From: BOG-932 sp965276835
GTDB lineage: Bacteria; Pseudomonadota; Alphaproteobacteria; BOG-932; Roseiterribacteraceae
Direction of reading: 5' to 3'
DNA: 64,000 nucleotides
NCBI GenBank assembly: GCA_965276835.1
Contig: OZ255631.1
Coordinates: forward strand, 1,550,001 to 1,614,000
The translations under genes and the position numbers were made by a program. Below are positions 17,748 through 25,628 of this stretch, in pieces; the first letter of the stretch is position 1, and each line of letters starts with the position of its first letter. The notes beneath the pieces are model-generated. The model was not told where the DNA came from, did not search any database, and saw only the letters and a program-made list of their open reading frames with translations.

Positions 17748-18797
17748 ATGATTATCTCCCAGAGTATTGATCAAAAAGGGACAAGGCCTGGAATGCTGCG
17801 AGACCTCGATAAACTGCGCAGTGTGTTGCTTATGCCCCGGGCGGCTGAACGCTATTCGCCGCTCGGCCCTGAGAATGCGATCGTGATCAGCAAGGCGCTG
17901 CTCGATGCCATGGACGATGCCGCCGACGGGACCCGCCTATGCCAGGCACTCAGACGCCTCCCCTGCCCGATCATCGGTGTCGCCGACGAGTTTGATCGGA
18001 CGAGCGGTCATGCTGTTTGTGACCTGTTCGCCTCGCCCGGGCGCGACCTGGGTCGCATCCTTGCAAATATCGACCGATCGCCAATCGCAGCGACCGTCCT
18101 AATTCAGACGCTGCGGGCGACATCGGAGATGCCGATGCTTGACGCCCTGGCGATTGAATCCATGGCATTTGCAACGTTGCAGTTCGGGACGGAGCATCGG
18201 GGCTGGTTATCCCGCCGCAATGCCGACCAGCCGGTGCCGGACAAGGCGTCCGACCCCGCCGTGACGCTTTCAAGAATGGGAGACCAGCTCGAAATCAAAC
18301 TCAATCGCCCGGATAGTTTAAATGCGATCAACGTCGAGATGCGAGATGCCCTCTATGAAGCCCTCCAACTTCTTGAAACAGACGCGTCCATTGGGGGCGC
18401 TACCGTTTCAGGTGTGGGGCGCTGCTTTAGTATCGGTGGGGATCTCGCAGAGTTCGGTATCGCGGCGGATCCCGGGTCCGCTCACGCGATCCGTAGCATC
18501 AGGCTTCCAGCTTTAATTCTGGGCCGCTGCGGCGATCGAATTAATTTCAAACTGCACGGAGCCTGCATCGGAGCTGGGATCGAAATCCCCGCATTCGGGC
18601 GACGGGTCGTTGCCGCACGAAGCACTTTCTTCCAGCTTCCGGAGATAACATTCGGGCTGATCCCAGGCGCTGGCGGCTGCGTAAGTATTCCGCGTCGTAT
18701 CGGTCGCCAGAAAACAGCCTATTTTGCCCTCTCCGCACTCAGAATTTCAGCGAAAACCGCCCTCGAATGGGGATTGGTGGACGCTCTATCTGACTAG
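17748..18797 (+). CDS. Crotonase-family protein with permuted-looking halves
   Basis: A 349-residue enoyl-CoA hydratase/isomerase homologue. Residues about 165-349 form the N-terminal crotonase core: LEIKLNRPDSLNAINVEMRDAL, GRCFSIGGDLAEF (oxyanion hole), HGACIGAGIEIPAFG and LPEITFGLIPGAGGCVSIPRRIG, ending just after EWGLVDA without the usual C-terminal helices. Residues about 100-160 instead resemble the end of a crotonase (IDRSPIAATVLIQTLRATSE, then ALAIESMAFATLQFG, then WLSRR). So the order looks swapped, or two partial copies are fused. An alternative ATG at 17793 is equally possible. A glutamate-rich active-site segment (LPEITFG) is retained, so hydratase activity is possible. Confidence 0.8.
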   Translation: MIISQSIDQKGTRPGMLRDLDKLRSVLLMPRAAERYSPLGPENAIVISKALLDAMDDAADGTRLCQALRRLPCPIIGVADEFDRTSGHAVCDLFASPGRDLGRILANIDRSPIAATVLIQTLRATSEMPMLDALAIESMAFATLQFGTEHRGWLSRRNADQPVPDKASDPAVTLSRMGDQLEIKLNRPDSLNAINVEMRDALYEALQLLETDASIGGATVSGVGRCFSIGGDLAEFGIAADPGSAHAIRSIRLPALILGRCGDRINFKLHGACIGAGIEIPAFGRRVVAARSTFFQLPEITFGLIPGAGGCVSIPRRIGRQKTAYFALSALRISAKTALEWGLVDALSD

Positions 18798-18966
18798 CGC
18801 AAATCTGACCATTGCACCGGGACCGGCGCCGCGTTCCAGACGGGTGTCATTTTTTTCCCGCTCTTTAGTCCGCTTTCGACATTGAGCAGATCCGTTCGCC
18901 CATCCATCACCTTGCCACTGCGAGCTTTCGAAGACGCCGCAGTAAAGCCAAGAGGGGTAGATTAAG

Positions 18967-19914
18967 ATGGATGCCGATCCGCTCTACGACGAATTGGCCG
19001 CATTGGCCGGAACCGCGTCTATTAGCGTCCGCGTGTCGCCGGATCCGGTAAGTGGTGCGCAGATCCGTCGATGGATTGAAGCGTTCGGTGACTACAATCC
19101 GATTTATGTTGATGAGCGAGCGGCGCTCGCAAGTGGCCGGTCTGGCATAGTTGCACCGCCGGCGATGCTCGCCGCATTTACCGCGCGCGGCTTGCGCGAA
19201 CTGCGCAACGACGGCGAACCCAAAGGGCTGAGCCTTGTTTTCAAAAACAATGGGATGGTGTCCCCAGCGGTCTCAGTCGCGCAGTCATATGAATCAGAAA
19301 TTCACCCAGGCGATTTGATCAAAGAGACGATGCAACTCGAGCATGTCGGCCACCGAAAAACGACGAAACTGGGTGGTGGGTATTTCCTGACACTCCGCTC
19401 AGACTTCACCAATCAGGCAGGCTTGAGACTCGGCACCCATAGGTTCACGATATTTGCTTTTCAGCCGAACCCTGCGGCGACTCCCCAACTTCGGGATCAG
19501 AAACCCGTTGCCGCCCAGGCCGGCGCGCCCCAACACCCAAAGTCCTCATTGCCACCCCTCGCGGTCCAGATCGACCGGCTTGGGATCATCGCCTGCGCGA
19601 GCGCGTGTGGAGACTTCATGGCAGGGCATTATGACCCGGACACCGCACGCGGCTTTGGGTTTGCCGATATCTTCACGGACTCATACACGGCGCTCGGAAT
19701 TGCTCAGCGATTTGTGACCGATTGGGCGGGCCCCAATGCACGGATTGAAACGATTGAGCTTCGACTTGGAGCTTCGCTTTTCGCGGGCGACACTCTGCAA
19801 ATGAATGGGGAAGCGAGCACGCGAACAGAGGGATCGACCCGCGTGGATCTGCGCGGCCTCTGTAAAACGGGTATCCACATCGAAGGCCAGGTTATGCTTC
19901 GCGAAGCGGTTTAG
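18967..19914 (+). CDS. MaoC-like/FAS1-type dehydratase, double hot-dog
   Basis: A 315-residue protein with two hot-dog modules, as in (3R)-hydroxyacyl-ACP/CoA dehydratases. Module one (about 1-150) has ISVRVSPDPVSGAQIRRWIEAFGDYNPIYVDE and APPAMLAAFTARGL. Module two (about 185-315) has QIDRLGIIACASACGDFMAGHYDPDTAR, where the D-x-x-x-x-H catalytic element is recognisable, and ELRLGASLFAGDTLQMNGEA. GAGGGG lies upstream of the ATG. It lies on the plus strand after the crotonase and converges on the amidohydrolase at 19955. It probably hydrates an enoyl-CoA intermediate of the local pathway. Confidence 0.86.
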   Translation: MDADPLYDELAALAGTASISVRVSPDPVSGAQIRRWIEAFGDYNPIYVDERAALASGRSGIVAPPAMLAAFTARGLRELRNDGEPKGLSLVFKNNGMVSPAVSVAQSYESEIHPGDLIKETMQLEHVGHRKTTKLGGGYFLTLRSDFTNQAGLRLGTHRFTIFAFQPNPAATPQLRDQKPVAAQAGAPQHPKSSLPPLAVQIDRLGIIACASACGDFMAGHYDPDTARGFGFADIFTDSYTALGIAQRFVTDWAGPNARIETIELRLGASLFAGDTLQMNGEASTRTEGSTRVDLRGLCKTGIHIEGQVMLREAV

Positions 19915-19954
19915 CCTCCGGGCAGTGGTTAGCGCGACAAATCGGTCGGCTGGG

Positions 19955-21352
19955 TCAGTAGTCCCCTCGCCAGACCACCTCCCCCGCCTTGAATGTCGCG
20001 GCAGCCGCGACCTTCGAGAGGTCCGATCGTGCCTGGGCCCATGGGCGGTCGAGCAGGCATAGGTCGGCCGCTGCACCTACCGCGATCCGGCGGCGGGTGC
20101 GTCCCGGATTCAAGGGATCGCTACAGAAGAGCGAGAGTGCTTCTTCCGGAGACAAGGCTTCCTCAATCCCGATTACCGCGTCGCCGCGTGTCCGCCTGGT
20201 CACGGCGGCCTGCATTGCAGACCATGGATCGGCGTCTCCAAAGGGCGCATCCGTGCCACCAGCCAATGGAATTCCCGATTTGATAAAAGCGCGCTGACGA
20301 TAGAGCGAAAGCTGATCTAGCGGATCGACATCCTTGAGATATTGATCGCCCCGCTCTGAAATGAAATTGGGCTGGGTAACAACCGTTAGGCCTAGATGTG
20401 CGATCAGTGGCATCAATGCCAAAGGCGTCACCGACGCATGCTCAATTCTGTCGCCTGGATGTGAACCTGCCTCTTCGAAGGCGCCGAGTGTGAATATGAG
20501 CTCGGCCAAGGTTACACAATGAACAGCCATTGCGCGGCCCGCGCGATGGCACTGCAGGATGTCACTGCACATGTCTTCAAACGAGGGCAGGTCCGCCTCG
20601 TGCAAGTGTAGTTTTCGGGCGCCGATCTGGAGCCTCGCGCTTCCGGCAAACGACTCAAGTTCGGCGGTACCCATCATCAGGACATCCTGAATAAGATTGC
20701 CGCGATCGTGCGCGCCCGCAAATGACGCATATTCGTCCTCGCCATTCCCTGGCGTGGTATCGGTGATGCCGGTAACGCCCCGGCTCAGCAGCAACCGGCT
20801 CGCATCGCGAAGAGGCGGCGCTACGCGTCCGATACGCCTTCGGAGCCAATGGTCCCCGTCGAGCAAACGACCCGTAAACCGCCCTCCGAGCCGCTCCAAC
20901 GGACAATCGTCTGCTTCCGAAGCCAGCAGCTCCAATGCTGGAGAATTCAGTATCCATTGACGCCCAGTGCGATGCTGAATTCGCACGGGGTGATCGGCTA
21001 TAACGCGATCAAGCCAAGTCCGATCGATGTCGCCAGCGACTGACTCGTGATAGCCGATGCCTCTGATCCAGGTTGAAGCGGTGGTGCCGACCGCCGCTTG
21101 TAGAGCCGTGATCAGTTGATGCTGGTTCTGCACCGCCGGTGGGCCGCATTTGACCGACCCGAACGCGGCCGCAAAGGCATGCAGATGTAAATGATGGTCG
21201 TGTAGTCCAGGGACCAGGGCGCAGCCGCCCGCATCTATCGTGGCTTCGGTTCTATCCGATGCGCTCAGAGAGCCGACTGCCACGACCTTCCCGGCCGCGA
21301 TCCTGACATCTGTAGGCACGCCAGCTTCAACTTCGGTGTTCCGGATCAGCAT
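19955..21352 (-). CDS. Amidohydrolase family 3 protein
   Basis: A 465-residue metal-dependent amidohydrolase. The N-terminal metal site is GLHDHHLHLHAF (HxH), and AVHCVTLAELIFTLGAFEEAG followed by RIEHASV and GGTDAPFG give the later histidines and catalytic aspartate typical of YtcJ-like enzymes. The start at 21352 is preferred because its ATGCTGA overlaps the stop of the CoA-transferase gene by seven bases, implying coupling; the frame extends ten codons further. It is the last gene of the six-gene operon beginning with the double CaiB at 28157. The substrate is probably a cyclic amide, ester or enol-lactone of the pathway. Confidence 0.85.
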   Translation of the reverse strand: MLIRNTEVEAGVPTDVRIAAGKVVAVGSLSASDRTEATIDAGGCALVPGLHDHHLHLHAFAAAFGSVKCGPPAVQNQHQLITALQAAVGTTASTWIRGIGYHESVAGDIDRTWLDRVIADHPVRIQHRTGRQWILNSPALELLASEADDCPLERLGGRFTGRLLDGDHWLRRRIGRVAPPLRDASRLLLSRGVTGITDTTPGNGEDEYASFAGAHDRGNLIQDVLMMGTAELESFAGSARLQIGARKLHLHEADLPSFEDMCSDILQCHRAGRAMAVHCVTLAELIFTLGAFEEAGSHPGDRIEHASVTPLALMPLIAHLGLTVVTQPNFISERGDQYLKDVDPLDQLSLYRQRAFIKSGIPLAGGTDAPFGDADPWSAMQAAVTRRTRGDAVIGIEEALSPEEALSLFCSDPLNPGRTRRRIAVGAAADLCLLDRPWAQARSDLSKVAAAATFKAGEVVWRGDY

Positions 21353-22710
21353 GTCTTTTCGAGGCCTCGCAGGACATCGCATGTATCCGCGCCAAGCGGT
21401 CTGGCACTACCCCTCCTGCGACGCGCGATGGGAGATGCAACAGGAACTCGAAGTTGCTCCAACAAAAGCTCCCAAGTGCGTTGACGGGTGCGCGTCGGTG
21501 CGCCCCAGCGTCTGGCGTCGTATGAAATGCAGTGGGCGACGACATCTCGGAGCGCGATCGACATTATGCCGCCGTGCCCCTTCCGCCATCTTGACCAGGC
21601 CAGTAGCGCTGCATGCAGTCCTGTGAGCGGGTCTCCGATCGCATCTCCGCAAAAAATCGGACGACGCCGGTTTTGGGAAACGATGGCACTCAAACCTGCC
21701 GCTACTCCCGCATCGTCACCGAACGCCACCCACTGTGATTCCTCCCCTTTCCGGCCATAACCCGTAATGCTGAGCCATACCAATCCCGGATTCTGCTCGG
21801 TGAATGTCTCGGCGGATATGCCCAGTTGGCGAAGCGCACGGGGCCGGCTCGCTTCAATGACAATGTCGGCGCTCGCAATAAGGCGACCCAGATCTTCGCG
21901 CCCAGCGGCGGTCGAAAAGTCAAGGGCGACGCTTTCTTTTCCCGAGTTTAACAAGTCGAAGAACTTGATCGGCCCAAACCTGGCGCCATCCGGTCGTCGG
22001 ACCGACTCTACCTTGATCACACGAGCCCCCATGAGCGTAAGCAGGCTGCCGCACAGCGGCCCGGCCCAGAGCGACGAGAGATCGATGACGATTGGATGCG
22101 AACGCCGTTTTGCGACGGCCCGAGCCGGCTGGCTCACGATCTCGAACCAGCACTCGGAACTTGCGGGCACGCCGAGCTGGGCAATCGGCAGGCCCAACTC
22201 GCGACCGACCTCTACCAGATCGTCAGCATTCCTATCGCGAATTGCCGACGCGAGATGCGACCAATCCGGATTTATCCTTTCGCCACATAGCGCAGACAGC
22301 ATCGCCCAATCGTCGGAACGCGCCAGATTGATCGCAATCCATCCATCACTGGCCTCGACGAACTGACAGGTACCCCCGGCGGAAATCGAGCCGTTCCGGC
22401 GATACCCCGCAATCGCAGCGCGCTCCCCGAGCAGACGCGCACCATCGAGACTTGCCGGTAACGGAGCTTCAGCGAGGCTCGACAGTCCCATGACGACGCC
22501 TTGTGCGTAGGAGGCCAGCGCAACCGGACACATCCTGGGCGGCCCGCCGCTATTGCCAGTCAACGCCATCGCACCACTCATAGCCCAGGTGACGGCGGGA
22601 TGATGAGAGTTCGCCTCAGGCACCGAAGCGCCGACCACACCGAGAGTGCTAAGAAGGTGAGCCGCGTAGTCCCGCGCGTCTGTCCATCTGACGTCGCTGT
22701 CCGCAACCAT
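21346..22710 (-). CDS. CaiB/BaiF-family CoA-transferase with rearranged domain order
   Basis: A 454-residue class III CoA-transferase homologue. The usual N-terminal signature, IDLSSLWAGPLCGSLLTLMGARVIKVE, appears only at about residue 215, followed by SGKESVALDFSTAAG, ADIVIEASRPRALRQLGI, and the catalytic-aspartate region FGDDAGVAAGL with CGDAIGDPLTGLHAALLA. The first 205 residues (WAMSGAMALTGNSGGPP, then DGWIAINLARSDDW) look like the middle and C-terminal part of the same family. The order is therefore C-half before N-half, or two fused partial copies. The ATG at 22710 has GGGGG upstream. It lies 36 bases after the acyl-CoA ligase. Alternatives are a genuine circular permutant or an ancient duplication. 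Confidence 0.82.
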   Translation of the reverse strand: MVADSDVRWTDARDYAAHLLSTLGVVGASVPEANSHHPAVTWAMSGAMALTGNSGGPPRMCPVALASYAQGVVMGLSSLAEAPLPASLDGARLLGERAAIAGYRRNGSISAGGTCQFVEASDGWIAINLARSDDWAMLSALCGERINPDWSHLASAIRDRNADDLVEVGRELGLPIAQLGVPASSECWFEIVSQPARAVAKRRSHPIVIDLSSLWAGPLCGSLLTLMGARVIKVESVRRPDGARFGPIKFFDLLNSGKESVALDFSTAAGREDLGRLIASADIVIEASRPRALRQLGISAETFTEQNPGLVWLSITGYGRKGEESQWVAFGDDAGVAAGLSAIVSQNRRRPIFCGDAIGDPLTGLHAALLAWSRWRKGHGGIMSIALRDVVAHCISYDARRWGAPTRTRQRTWELLLEQLRVPVASPIARRRRGSARPLGADTCDVLRGLEKTC

Positions 22711-22746
22711 CAGCAACCCCCACCAGACAGCGGATGCTTAAGTGCT

Positions 22747-24258
22747 TTAGCCAGCCGCACGATGCTTAAGATCGTCACGGACGAGGCGCCTCAATATCTT
22801 CCCCAGTTCGTTGTAGGGCAGCTCACTGCGGAACTCGACCAACGCGGGGACGCGGGAGGAGCGAAGCCGTTCCTTGACCCACAGCTGCAACTGTTCGATC
22901 GAAACTGCCGGCGCGCCTTCACGCAGCACAATCGCCGCCCCGATACCCTCGCCCCACTCTTGATCGGGTACCGCAACGACCGCGACGTCGGCGACGCAAG
23001 GATGCGCCAAGAGTACTTCCTCGATCTCGCCGGGCGAGATGTTTTCTCCGCCCCGAACGATCACGTCATCGGCGCGTCCGTCCAAGAACAAGAAACCGTC
23101 AGCATCGAGAAACCCCCGGTCTCGGGTAGGAAACCAGCCCTCCGCGTCCAGGGCGCTGCCAATGCCGAGATATTCGCCCGCCACTTGCCCACCGCGGACG
23201 AAAATATCGCCCGCCACCTCCGGCGGAAGCGTATTGGCTTCGGGATCGCGGATTTGGATCTCGACGGCACTGATCGGACGCCCAACCGAGGCAAGGCGCC
23301 GCCGTATTGCGGGGTCCGGGCTCGACATGGCAGTTCGATGGTCCTCCGGATCAAGCAGGCAGATTGTTGAGCTGGTTTCCGTCAGGCCGTACGCATTCGT
23401 GAAATCGACGTTGGGGAATAGCTCCATCGCCTTGGTAATCACCGCCAGAGGCATTTTCCCGCCACCGAATGCGATAGCCTTCAAACGTGGTAGGTGCCAA
23501 GCCTCAGGTGCCCTCGCGAGCTCATCGACGATCCGCGCAAGCATCGTCGGCACGAGAAATGCGTTGCTGACATTCTCGCGCTGGCAGGTCGAAAGCCAGG
23601 TGACCGGGTCGAAATTCTCAAGGAACACCGCACGCCGGCAAGCATAGGTAGCGCTCAAAACCGCGGATATGCCGGCGATGTGATAAGGCGGCACGGTGAT
23701 CAGCGTGGCGTCGTCCTCCCCGGCCGATGCAAACTCCACGGTCCCCAGAATATATGACATCAGGTTCTCGTGACGCAGGATTGCCGCCTTCGGCTTGCCG
23801 GTCGTGCCGCTCGTAAATAGCTGGACGGCAACCGCGCGCTCATCATCGGCAAGCACGGGCTCGCGTCCACCGCGAGCGGCGGTTGCAAGAAATTCCGCGC
23901 GGACGACCAGAGCGACGCCGCCATCTGACTGGAGCCGCTGTCTGTTCACCTCATTCGTCACCAGCACTGCCGCCTTGATACGCTTGACGAGGTCGTTCAG
24001 TTCTCCGTCCGTCAAACGATAGTTGAGCGGAACGTACGGCACACCGCCGAACGCCGCTCCGAAGATCGCCACAGGTGTGGCGACACTGCTGACGTCAAGC
24101 ACGGCCAGATATCGCGCAGCAGAAGCCTTGACGAACCCGCCTGCGCTTCTGCTCTGATACAGCAGTTGCGCGTAGGTCAGCCGCGTATCTCCCGCGACCA
24201 TGGCCACGCGGTCGGGAAATGCATCCGCCGCCATTTCAAGGATTGTGGTGATGTTCAT
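22747..24258 (-). CDS. AMP-dependent acyl-CoA synthetase/ligase
   Basis: A 503-residue class I adenylate-forming enzyme that activates a carboxylic acid with ATP and CoA. Motifs in order: LFTSGTTGKPKAAILRHENL (P-loop), AFGGGKMPLAVI, NAYGLTETSSTICLLD, GWFPTRDRGFLDADGFLFLDGR, DDVIVRGGENISPGEIEEVL and the C-terminal catalytic lysine segment NELGKILRRLV. All key positions are present. It begins two bases after the small unknown gene's stop, in the same operon as two CaiB proteins and a hydrolase. It probably makes the CoA ester that enters the pathway; the acid is not identifiable. Confidence 0.93.
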   Translation of the reverse strand: MNITTILEMAADAFPDRVAMVAGDTRLTYAQLLYQSRSAGGFVKASAARYLAVLDVSSVATPVAIFGAAFGGVPYVPLNYRLTDGELNDLVKRIKAAVLVTNEVNRQRLQSDGGVALVVRAEFLATAARGGREPVLADDERAVAVQLFTSGTTGKPKAAILRHENLMSYILGTVEFASAGEDDATLITVPPYHIAGISAVLSATYACRRAVFLENFDPVTWLSTCQRENVSNAFLVPTMLARIVDELARAPEAWHLPRLKAIAFGGGKMPLAVITKAMELFPNVDFTNAYGLTETSSTICLLDPEDHRTAMSSPDPAIRRRLASVGRPISAVEIQIRDPEANTLPPEVAGDIFVRGGQVAGEYLGIGSALDAEGWFPTRDRGFLDADGFLFLDGRADDVIVRGGENISPGEIEEVLLAHPCVADVAVVAVPDQEWGEGIGAAIVLREGAPAVSIEQLQLWVKERLRSSRVPALVEFRSELPYNELGKILRRLVRDDLKHRAAG

Positions 24259-24260
24259 GA

Positions 24261-24572
24261 TCAGTCGGACGACGGCAGCGCTTTCGCCTGTTTGATCTCG
24301 AGGCGAGTCTCACCCAGCGATAAGGAGCCCACCCCTCCCTTTGTGCAGAGGAGTTCGATCCGGTCGCCCGCATCGATATAGCGCTTTCCGATCAAGGTTC
24401 CGTCGGAAAATGCTCCGTCAAGGACCGCATCACCAGGCGCGGTGGCTGCGCCTTCGATCATTGGAACGCCGCCGCATCGCAGGTCGAGCTGATCCGCGAC
24501 CGTGCGAATGGCCATGATCTGCGTTTCGCAGACAGCACTCTTGTATTTCGCACCTAATTTCAAAACAGGCAT
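24261..24572 (-). CDS. Small protein of unknown function, in CoA-ligase operon
   Basis: A 103-residue protein. The start at 24572 (MPVLKLGAKYKSAVCETQIMAI) overlaps the alpha/beta-hydrolase stop by 13 bases, and the stop is two bases before the acyl-CoA ligase start, so it is embedded in the operon. The sequence has two cysteines: one in SAVCET and one in DLRCGGVPM. A third is in ELLCTKGG. It has a compact strand-rich ending (GDRIELLCTKGGVGSLSLGETRLEI) with no signal peptide or membrane segment. I do not recognise the family; its conserved-looking placement next to a ligase suggests an accessory or regulatory subunit. Confidence 0.72.
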   Translation of the reverse strand: MPVLKLGAKYKSAVCETQIMAIRTVADQLDLRCGGVPMIEGAATAPGDAVLDGAFSDGTLIGKRYIDAGDRIELLCTKGGVGSLSLGETRLEIKQAKALPSSD

Positions 24573-25594
24573 TTGCTCACACCGTTGGTAGGGATCATGA
24601 ATTCGCGGGGGGCGCTGCCGCCTTGGACGATGGTCACCCATTGCGCGATCCTCACGAAAAGTTCGCCGCGCGAGGGGAAGATAAAATGGCAATGCCCGGT
24701 GTCTGGAAGGACAAACAGGGATACGTCCTTGCTTCCACTGAAGGAGGCAGGGATCGCATGGGGCGACCCGGCGATATCCAAATCGCCAAGCCCCAGAAAT
24801 ACGGGCACCGAAATTCTCTCTAAGAGGTGCGTCATGTTCCCCGGGATCATCGACTGGAGCCCCGGGACGACCAGAAGCCTATCGGCGGCTGCTTTTAGGG
24901 CCTTGATACCGGCCGGATCCGCCTTGGATCCGTAGAAGATTGAATTCGCTTCCTCGGAGCGCGACACCTCGGGCCAGCCAGACGCGTAGATTTCGCGCGC
25001 CAGCTCCTCGATGGCGTCGGGGACCAACTCGGATTTATCGCTCAAGCGATGCGCTTGTGGCGGCAAATGCTGGATGAGGCCATTATTGCTGTAACCCAAG
25101 AGCGCGATGGCCGAATGCTGATTGTAGGTCGCCTGTTGAAGCGCGGTGAGCAGGCCCCCCATCGAATGGCCAACACCAATCGTCGCAAGATCTGGCAAAG
25201 CAGGCAGATCCGGAGCGAGCTGGCCGGTCCTGATCCGCTCCGTAATCTGTCGCGTGGCATTGCCATTCGCTGCTGCAATCAGATCAGGGGACAGCGCCAG
25301 AATATCGAGCGGTCGCGTGCTGGCGCCAATGCCCAGATGATCGATCGCCACAGTGATCAATCCGTACTTGGCCATTTGCCGCGCAAAGCTGAAACTTGGT
25401 TCCTCGTCAGCACCCAAATCGTAATAGCCAGCGTTGATACTGCCTCCGGGCAGGCAAAACAGCGCGATCGACGGTGTCGCGTAGCGCCTGCCGTCGGGCC
25501 AATAGATGCGCGCCGCCACCTTCGGCGCCGGCTCGCCAACGAGCGGCACGCCAGCGTCGACAAAGACCTCAATCGTTTGGACCTGAGCCGTCAC
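24560..25594 (-). CDS. Alpha/beta hydrolase
   Basis: A 344-residue alpha/beta-hydrolase-fold enzyme. The nucleophile elbow is GVGHSMGG, the oxyanion region is CLPGGSINAGYYDLG, and the acid and histidine are visible in FLGLGDLDIAG and LPDTGHCHFIF. A GTG at 25594 is preferred as start because it has a G-rich upstream stretch and leaves 34 bases from the preceding stop; in-frame sequence up to 25714 overlaps the CaiB gene and is basic and low-complexity. It may hydrolyse an ester, lactone or CoA thioester. No signal peptide is present, so it is cytoplasmic. Confidence 0.85.
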   Translation of the reverse strand: MTAQVQTIEVFVDAGVPLVGEPAPKVAARIYWPDGRRYATPSIALFCLPGGSINAGYYDLGADEEPSFSFARQMAKYGLITVAIDHLGIGASTRPLDILALSPDLIAAANGNATRQITERIRTGQLAPDLPALPDLATIGVGHSMGGLLTALQQATYNQHSAIALLGYSNNGLIQHLPPQAHRLSDKSELVPDAIEELAREIYASGWPEVSRSEEANSIFYGSKADPAGIKALKAAADRLLVVPGLQSMIPGNMTHLLERISVPVFLGLGDLDIAGSPHAIPASFSGSKDVSLFVLPDTGHCHFIFPSRGELFVRIAQWVTIVQGGSAPREFMIPTNGVSKCLF

Positions 25595-25628
25595 GGCGTA
25601 CCCCCGCCGGCAGGCGCGCGGCTGTACT

